Source: Symsagittifera roscoffensis (Eukaryota; Xenacoelomorpha; Acoela; Convolutidae). Taken from it: a stretch of 64,000 nucleotides of DNA. This document shows positions 1 to 9,500 of the stretch, piece by piece. Under the pieces are notes generated by a model, which searched no databases, was not told the DNA's origin, and saw nothing but the letters and a program-made list of their open reading frames with translations. The stretch lies in contig NC_087068.1 of assembly GCF_963678635.1 (NCBI RefSeq), forward strand, positions 18,048,027 to 18,112,026, given 5' to 3'. Every line of letters begins with the position of its first letter. Position 1 is the stretch's first letter. The position numbers and the translations under genes were made by a program.

Positions 1-199
1 AAAATGAGCGTGAACAAACTTAAAGACTTTTTTTTTCTGAAAAAACACAAAAAGTCACCAAAATCTTTATAAGATTACTCACTCACTATGTTCATTACTC
101 TTAAATACAGTAATCTCCAATAAACTAATAAAACTAAACATTCGGAATTTTCGACGGTGGCATGGAATCGTACCGAAAGATCCGTTTGCCGAAAAAATT

Positions 200-326
200 G
201 TGCGTCAGTTTGCCGAAACTGCTTATTGATGAAAATAGTGTATCACCGCAAGTGAGATAAGACTCAAGTTTCTGTTTGTTTATCTCCTCATCGATACTGT
301 TTCCAGCCTGTTCGGCAAATTGACAC
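200..326. repeat. Imperfect foldback (inverted repeat)
   Basis: The left arm holds GTCAGTTTGCCGAAAC and the right arm, read in reverse complement, GTCAATTTGCCGAAC. Similarity continues inward (GAAAATAGTGTATC against GGAAACAGTATC, and GTGAGATAA against GAGGAGATAA). A third TTTGCCGAAA lies at about 185. It could be a small MITE-like element in the intron or a chance fold. Confidence 0.4.
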
Positions 327-362
327 TTCGGCTCGATGGTCTTTCAACCTTTCAACACCTAC

Positions 363-534
363 CTTCTCCGCATACGTGCAGACTGACAACTGCATCTGGC
401 TTCTTGCAATCTTCAGTTGGGGCTCCGAGGTACAGTGCCGATCCAGTGAGACTCACTCCTTTCACCACCACAAAGTCATCCGAGGTCACTTCTGCGAGAA
501 CGTCGGTGGGGTCATCAAACAGAGGGTTCACAGG
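363..534 (-). CDS. Exon 19 (last visible): module 5, closing part
   Basis: The 172-bp exon (phase 0 to 1) encodes [36 protein letters not shown] and [18 protein letters not shown]. Same length and phases as exon 14. Acceptor TTTTTGCAG, donor GTAGGT, so the gene continues to the left beyond the window or into 1-362, where I could not find the next exon. Confidence 0.75.
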
Positions 535-3500
535 CTGCAAAAAGAAGAAAAATAGTTTGAATTATTCCTTAAATAGTTTGAATAGTTTTTAGATTCGAGC
601 GATGGAGATTGTATAACTATTCAAGGCAGTCCTCTAAACCGGTGTGATAAAAATGAAATTTTGTGAAATTTTGGGTAAGTAAAATTTAGGGTACTTTTTG
701 GAAGATTCGGACTAAATTATCAAAAATCGCATTTTTTCGGCGCGCTTTCTACTCAAATTTAGTGCATATTGGCACCAAAGGAGGCGCACTTTGAAAAATT
801 TCGGGTTAGTTGAGCAAAAAATGGATTTCGTTACTAAGAGGGGCACTTTGAGAGGCCAGTGGGCTGAGCATCTATGCCCAAAAACGCTGACCCCCTCACC
901 CCATATACGCTACTGCATTCATTAAGTATATATTTTTCAATAATCGCTCCGATAGTTTTTCAAGTACTTATATACGCTGCTATAGCAATCGTTTTTGGTT
1001 TATTAGGAGATCAGAAGATATCTCATGATTTAACAATACTTACTCCGGAAGCTTCATCTACAGTTGTCAAAACAACAGATCCGACCAGAACTTTGACCTC
1101 CTTTGATGAAGTGTCAGGAATGTCTGTCGTCACCGCAACAATTCCAGTCAAGGTCACTGACTTCTTCACGCCATTTGCTGCTTCAATCACGAGTTTCAAG
1201 TCCTCGTCAACGGATTCCAGGTTAGTCAGAACCAAGTCCTCGACAGTCCATGATTCCATGAGGTCCAGAGGAATCTTGACAAATGTTGAGAGATCTGACA
1301 TGTCCACGGAGCAAGGTGCCTCAGGCTGACTGTCTAGTTCTTTTCGGCCCAAGTGGGCGCATGTCAATTCAGCAGGGTACATAGGAGTTGTTGACGACGA
1401 TGAAGTTGTAGTTGATTCTTCTAGAAACAGATTTTTCATTAATTCGAACCACAAAGCGCTCTGCAAATGCATGCGCTCTCTATGAAACCAGAAAAGAAGG
1501 TTGTTAGCCTAGCGCTTAAAAGTAAATTCATTTTAAATTTTTTTATTGAGCAATACATAATTTTTGAAAGAAAAAATTGTTATGAAAGCAAAGCGGATCA
1601 TGATATAAGGTTTTATATGAACAAAATTGATACCAGAGTAACAAATTGCGTCTTAGTTACGTGCTTAGCAAAATTATTTGTGCAATATGGGTAAATTATT
1701 AATTGAAACAAAGAATAAAACTAACTGAAACATGATACGAATAGCAGATCAACAGATCCCTCGGTGCAGCCTTTGATGGAGAGAGTGAGTGTCTTCACGC
1801 TGATCTCGACTGAGTCATCCTCATTGGCGAAGAAGATCTCACTCAAGTCACTGCTGGGGCCCACTTCGAAGAAAGGCTCCTGAAAGGGTGATATAATTAG
1901 AAAAAATAAAAACTCAATTTGAATCTTATCTATGTTCGAAACAAACTTGGCGAGCACCATTTTAGTGCTGATATTTTCGATTTCACTTACGTTAATGTAC
2001 TAAGTACTGTTTTCAGCTTTCAACCTACTGCTTCCAGTAAAATTATCTCTAAGGCAATCAATCGAACAACAATAACATGTGCTGTTTTACTTCAAAAATG
2101 GGTAGAGTTTTAGATTTAGCTGAACAATTGTTGCCGTATTTTTCGTAATTCATTCGGACATCTATGTTTAAGCTTTTTCGCTTCATTTTGGTTAGATGCT
2201 TTCTTAAATATGCTTAGTCATATTTCATTGTATATAAGCTATTAGAATCAATTTTCTCAATTAATTTCACTCACAGATCCCTCCTCGACTTGTTGCACGG
2301 GGACTTTCTTGAACACATTGCCATCCACCTGTTCCAAGAAGTACTCCACACCATCACTGTCATCCAGGAACTGAATGAGCACTTCAGTACCATCTGTGAC
2401 TTCATCACTCACGCCCAGTCTAATCTCCATCACCGTTTGAGGCTCCTAAAAAACTCACGACATTTAAAAAAAATCACGACAACTTAAATAAAATCACGTT
2501 GTTCAAAAAAATCAAGATATTTAAAAAAATCAAGAGGAAAAATTACAATAACTAAAACAATTACGAGAGAAAAATCACGATATTCAAAAATATATATACT
2601 TTAAGTTTAAGATACTTATGAATAACACGAATTTTCTAACATAAAAAAGGAAACAAAACTGCACGCTTTGTATGTTAAGAAAAAACAAATTTAAGTTTAA
2701 AAACTGCGACAGATATTTAAAAAAAAAGAAGAATTGGCAAACTTTCATTCCCCTGCATGGAAAATTATACCTTTTTATAATTATTTATCAATTCAATCGG
2801 GCTAAATGCAGGAAATAAAAATGAAGGGCAGGAGCTTTTAAGAATGCCATCACAATGTTTATTTGTTCGGAATGATCTTTTGCTCTTCAAGCGAATTTTA
2901 TGACCTCTTGGTCAAAAATTCGACCTACTAGTAAAAAAAATCGGTCGTTCCAAACAAACTATGATCCGTGCTTGTTGCAGGGGTGAGGCGACATTTCCCA
3001 GCCGAGGAAAAATAGAACAATTAATGTAGATGTTAAATAATGTAACAACCAGTGATTTTCATTCAACGCAAAAACTAAATTAAAATGTGCATTAAAATGT
3101 AAATGGAAGTCAATGGTTAACAACAGTGGGTGGTTCTCTATAAAGATGAGAACAGCTCGTCGGTTATTTTTTTCCCTGGAAGTAAAAACTCTCAACTTAT
3201 CTGCCTATGGCGGTTAAAAACGTATCAGTGTGTAAGTGGTAAATCGCCAGACTTCTTATAAACAAATTGGTTTTTCAGATAAAAGATTGCTTTTTGTTAA
3301 ATTTTTAATTTTAAAAGCTATTTCATTTGAAACAACCTCGATAATTAGCTTTTTTCAAGTATTTACGAGCTCTTTATTGAACACAAGCCAGCTAACCTCG
3401 TATCCATAGACGGCTCGGTTTTCATCAGAATCCATCTCATCACAGATAAATCCAGGACCGGAAGGTACCGCTGTAGTTCCTTCACTTCCAGGTGGTCCCG

Positions 3501-6500
3501 CGGTTGTTCCCACGCTACCAAGTGGTCCCACAGTAGTTCCTTTGCTGCCGGGTGGTCCCACAGTAGTTCCTTCGCTTCCGGGTGATCCTGGTGGTCCTGC
3601 AGTAGTTCCTTCGCTGCCGGGTGATCCTGGTGGTCCCGCAGTAGTTCCTTCGCTGCCGGGTGATCCTGGAGGTCCCACAGTAGTTCCTTCGCTGCCGGGT
3701 GATCCAGGTGGTCCTGCAGTAGTTCCTTCGCTGCCGGGTGATCCTGGTGGTCCCGCAGTAGTTCCTTCGCTGCCGGGTGATCCTGGTGGTCCCACAGTAG
3801 TTCCTTCGCTTCCGGGTGATCCTGGTGGTCCCGCAGTAGTTCCTTCGCTGCCGGGTGATCCTGGTGGTCTTGCAGTAGTTCCTTCGCTGCCGGGTGATCG
3901 TGGTGGTCCCGCAGTAGTTCCTTCGCTGCCGGGTGATCCTGGTGGTCCCGCAGTAGTTCCTTCGCTTCCGGGTGATCCTGGAGGTCCCACAGTAGTTCCT
4001 TTGCTTCCGGGTGATCCTGGTGGTCCCGCAGTAGTTCCTTCGCTTCCGGGTGATCCTGGAGGTCCCACAGTAGTTCCTTCGCTTCCGGGTGATCCTGGTG
4101 GCCCAACAGTAGTTCCTTCGCTTCCGGGTGATCCTGGTGGTCCCGCAGTAGTTCCTTCACTTCCGGGTGATCCTGGAAGTCCCACAGTAGTTCCTTCGCT
4201 TCCGGGTGGTCCTGCAGTAATTCCTTCGCTGCCGGGTGATCCTGGTGGTCCCGCAGTAGTTCCTCCGCTGCGGGGTGATCCTGGTGGTCCCACAGTAGTT
4301 CCTTCGCTGCCGGGTGATCCTGGTGGCCCAACAGTAGTTCTTCCACTTTTTGGTGTGATAGTGCCAGAAGGCGCCTTTGTCGTGAGAAGTGAAGGAGGTG
4401 TCACGGTAAACATGCCTTCTTCTTCACATGGTGTGATGGTTGTCGGCAATGATGTAGTTCTTTGGGTTGTAGGGGCTTCTAAAACATAGAACTTAATGAT
4501 ATTTGGACACGGTTAAGATCACGCAAGTTATCCGCGCATCCATAGACGGGTTATACACAAAATATCAATTTTTCAGTTGATTGATGCCCAGTAAGCTTCA
4601 CAGATTGAAAAAACTTTATGCAGAAATGTCGAGGTTTACAGAAACAGTTTTGGCTTTCAAGAAAATAAAATTTGGATGATTAGCGATTCACATTATAATG
4701 TTGTTCACATTATAAGTTTATTCAAGCAGCAGATTTTTCAGCCGCTTTATGCATTCCGTAACCACCCTCTATAAGATGAGAGACAAGATAAATTTGTTTT
4801 TTTTTCCGCAAAAAATGTTTTGATACAAAAACTCTTTGCTTTATCAACGATAAAAATTTTCATCTTGCTTGTTTGCCAAGACCATCAAAATTCAGAAAAA
4901 CAGTTATATCAGAAAGAGTAGAATTAGTTAAGTTTCAATTTTTGTCAACATATTCGGAGAAAATAAAAGAAATGAAACTAAGAGAGACCTCCTCCGCAGA
5001 TATGGGCTGTGAACGAGTCCAGTTCCCCACAGTTCTCTGTCTTCACTCCTAGGAGCAGAGCGGGCACCTTGAGAGTGAATCCCTCGATTACAATGTAGTC
5101 CTCTTCAGTGATAGGAGTCAACTCAGACCAGATGTTGCCAGATGCTAGCAGAGGCGCCGGCTGGAACATGAAATAATCATATTCGAATTGTGTTTGAACC
5201 AGAAAAAAAACGGGCGCTTAAGAAATACTGCTGATTTTATGTAATCCTTGTCTACTTCAGTTTCTTACATAACTAATGACTTTTCTGGTGCAATTTTAAA
5301 AGCTTCATTTAAACATTGATCCAATATGTTATGTAAATCAATTCGTGATTTGCACCATGTTATGTAAAAATGTTCAGAAAGATTTCAAATTTGAAACTTT
5401 TTATTTTCATAACTGGAAAGAACTTACGCCGTCTTCAGTAACTTCCACAACTGAAAAGACTCCTGAAATCCTCACGACTCGAGGAGTTTCACCAGACGAT
5501 GGGTTTACACTAGTTACGATAATCTGGACCGCCTTCTTCCTTGCCGTAAGATCATCCTCGTACACGAGACTCAGTGAGTCGTCAGAAATTAAGTTCACAT
5601 TAGTTATAACTAGTTCTTCAATCTGGTCAGAGGGGTCATCGACGGTGATGAGTGTGAAGGTCGAAAGGTCAGTCATATTCACTGAGCATTTGTCTTCGAT
5701 GTCTTGTTTGACTTCACCCAGACCGAAATCAGAGCAGACTTTCGTGACTGCAGTGGTGACTTGGACACTTGTCGTTTCTGTTGTCTCTGCAGCTGTAGTT
5801 TCTGGTGTTGTTGTTGTGGAGGGATCTGAAAAATTGTATGATTTTTTTGGTCGAGAGTTTTGAAACGCGTCACTAGATTAATCGCAATCACAAATGTAGG
5901 TTGATAAAATTGAGACACGCCTTAATCTGTTGCCCCATTATCATTTGGTAACAAATCGACAAATCGGTAATAATAACTTCACTAATCGGTAAGCTATCAC
6001 GCAGAAAATCAACAAAATGCCAACGAACATGTCCAAAACGATGATGTGTCAAAACCAAAACAAAACGGTTGCCAACTTTGACCCAAGCAGTTAATATTTG
6101 GTTGAAAATCGACATTTATCCTGAATACCAAAGCATGTGGTGTAATCAATCTCACTTCCGACCTTTTTTTTGCATTGAGAAAACTTCGGCAGTCTTTTTT
6201 GCAACCTGGTTAACTTTGAAGGTTGAGTACTCACGGAAGCATCCGGTGGTTGTGACATCGATGTCTGTCTCCTTGCAACTCTTAGAGAAGAAAATGGTGA
6301 CCAGTGTAGCATGTTCAAACACAGTCACTCCCTTTCTGCCAATAGTAGCAGTCAGTTTCCCTTCTTCGGTCGAGAGGAGAGGTACTTGCAGGGATCCCTC
6401 GGCGACTAGAGACACGAACTCAGGAGATCCGTCCTAGTAAATGCATCCGGAATTTAGAGGATCGGTTCAAAACACTTAAGCCTTAAAGCGCGCCTTAAAA

Positions 6501-9500
6501 TCCCAGCCGTAAATGACAATTGGGACTAGGAAAGTTTCGAAACCCTAGTCTTCTGCCTTTCATTTAGAAACAGGAAAACAAACTTTCAAGCTGTTTTAAG
6601 GAAGGGTGAGTAACGCCTCATATTTCGATCATTAAAATGCTGCATAATTTTGTGATTTTAAACAGTTTTTTTTCAACGTACCAGTTCGAGAGGCTCAACT
6701 CCGAAAGTGCTGTTAAGAATGAGCAGAGTTCCATCTTCAGTGGTGACCAAGACGACCACTCTCGCTCCCACCATCACTGCTCCGATATCATCACCCAGGG
6801 TCACCACAAACTCCTCCACTGTCGAGGGCTGCAATTAAAAAAAGGCAATAACAACCATAAAATAAATTGTTTCCAATCTAAGGATACCATAACTAATACA
6901 CGGTTACTATTTACACGTTTATTAATACAAAAATTGTAATGATTCTCATATGATTATGAAGTAAGATTTAAAGGTTTATTGTTCTGACTATTGAAAATGG
7001 GGAGGAACTTAGTATTCGGGTGTGTTTTAGTTTTTCAGGTACCACAAATAATCATCGGACTGGGTTGAGTGATATATCATATTAAAGCCCTTTCAGTCGT
7101 GATTCGAACAACTTTAAAAAATCCCAAAATTTTTTCTAGTGTAGAGAAAACGGGTTTGAAATTTTTGACTTTTTTACATTACTTTCTTCAAATGTCCGAT
7201 CAACAATGATTACCTCGTCGAAGGTGATGAGTGACTTATCGCCCTCTGCACACTCCAGGACGGGATTGTCCAGGGTCTCCTCCTCTCCCTGTCCCATCTC
7301 CTCACACCTGCACACTCCTAGAACAAGATTCTTTTAAAAAGATGCACCAGATTATCTAATCACATACTCGACGCACAGCGGTTTTTTTAATGACAAGCTG
7401 AAAAAATTGTACTCAAAATCAAGAAACATCGAGATCGGCTGTGAAGCGATGAAGTCTCCAACTCTCAAAAGAAATGTCGGATGTTCTGGGCCTCCAGTGA
7501 GCTGTTTAGAAAATACCCAGCCGGAAAAAAAATGCACGTAGTTATTAAGCAGGGCTGCAACAGCGTTCAGTCGTGAAAAGCTCAATATCTTGCATGTTGG
7601 GTCATTTCCCTCGTCGATAACTGATCTTAAACACGATTAAGCTATTCTACTATACCTGTGCATCCGTGTAGAGAGATGTCCAGCTGGACTCCCTCTTCGT
7701 CGCAAGGGTTGAGGAACTTGAAGATGACTCGTGTGGTGTCTGGGAACTGTTCATTCTTCGTGAACTGCCACTCGAACGACACTTCAGTAGTCGAGTTCTC
7801 TATCTTCTGGGCGAACAGCTCCTTCTCAGACTAAAAAAAATCAAAATTACAGGAAATTAAAATCAAAACACCATTATTCTAAAAAAAACTTTAAGTAAAG
7901 GACGTGACTAAAGGCGCGATAGAATAAATTATTTTTCAAAAACAATTAACTGTAAGAATACTACCTATATCAATCAATACATCTCAAAGTTATGCCAACT
8001 TGTAGACCTAAGCTATTAATTAATTACAGATTATAAATTCTAACTTAAACGCTGAAACTCGATATAAACATGGTTTTATTATTTTGGCCAGCAGCTTAAC
8101 TCTTTGCGCCAAAAACTTAAATGAAGCCATTAAAAGCAACCCTAGAAAAAAACATCTATAAAATAACTACTAGAAAGCAATTTTTTAAAAACACATTTGA
8201 GGCAAGCTTTTAACAAGTACATCTGACTCGGCACGGAAATCGCTCCCATCATATCGCTCCTTTTGCGTAACCAGACTTTTGAGAAAAAAAGTGTCTCACA
8301 GCTGAGTTGTCGGGAAGTATGCCGGAGTCCTGCTGTTCTATGGCCTCAGTGGAGTTGAGGAAGAAGACTCTCACAAATGAGGGGTACATGGCAGTGGCGG
8401 GCGAGGCCACGATCTCAAACGAATCCAGAACCGATCCCTAAACGCAGCAAAACAATTAACTTAATATTTTTCTATGAAAAATGGAACGGGAAAAATGTTG
8501 CTTTGATAAAATAAACATAGTTTCCAAAATGTGACAAGGGAAAATTGCAATGTGAATGACGAGAAATTCAAAAAAGCTTGAAATAAGAATTTTCGGTTCT
8601 TGAAACCTTATTATACAATGGTTTTTAAAACTTCATCTAATCTGAAATTAACCAATATACACTAAGATGATTACACGTCGCTGAATCTCAGGTCACCAAG
8701 CATATTCCGAAATCTGATTGAACTTAATGAACCCATGAAAAAATAGGGGTTAATATGTTTATCTCAAAGTATGTTGTTTGTATGGACAACTCACGGGTTT
8801 GAGGTCCATGACGACGTAGTGTCCCTCTTCGCACTTGGCAGCTGGCATCCTGTCGTCGATGACGTCATCCATCTCGTCCATGCAAGGGGCACATCCCTCC
8901 TCGTCCGATGCATCCCCACAATCTGGCCACCCGTCGCACACTCTGTCCTCGGGGATGCAGAAGCCATTGTTGGTGCACGTGTATTCCGCTTTGAGACATG
9001 GGTGACAATCTCTGCAAAAAGTTAATTAGGACCCTCTAACCATGCGGGAAACGATCAATGTACGAGCTATTCATCTATTTACGGAGAACCGCTATTCCAT
9101 CACTGTTTTAAAAATACGTGGTGTTTTTTTGGGTTGTTTTTTTTCTGGACTGAGAATAGCTTCCGCACTCGCAGAAAAAAAATTATAATAAAATGAAAAT
9201 TTCAGTCGTATTTCAAAATTATTGATGACTTAAGTCGGAACTTTGAAGTCATCGAGCGATTAAATCCAGTTCGAATTGAACGAACTATTTGATATCAACA
9301 GAAAATAAACCAACTCTTCGTCAGAGCAGTCGAAGCAGTCGCACTGTCTGTCACACTTCTGAGTGATGTTGATGCACTGGCAGTGAGTGACGTCATTGTT
9401 CAGTACTCCAGTGGCACCACACATCCATTCCTCACTCTCGTCACACTCACACTCTGCCGTGCAATATTTGTAAATTAACTAATAAGTTAATTAGTTATTT

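Noticed and set aside
874-1329. 151-codon plus-strand ORF
   Set aside because: It is mostly antisense to exon 18, whose splice sites and paralogy to exon 13 are convincing.
1044-1460. Longer form of exon 18 using the acceptor at 1461-1462
   Set aside because: It needs a phase-0 donor in exon 17 and adds residues without the Thr-rich character of the parallel linker in exon 13. Kept only as an alternative.
3185-3400. Possible extra exon in intron 15
   Set aside because: No open frame with matching acceptor, donor and phase could be built.
3363-4489. Long overlapping ORFs in two other frames across the minisatellite (Leu/His-rich on minus, [12 protein letters not shown] on plus)
   Set aside because: A 39-bp repeat without stops stays open in several frames. 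Only the Thr/Pro frame joins neighbouring exons with correct phase.
5345-5863. 172-codon plus-strand ORF
   Set aside because: Antisense to exon 13; no recognisable domain.
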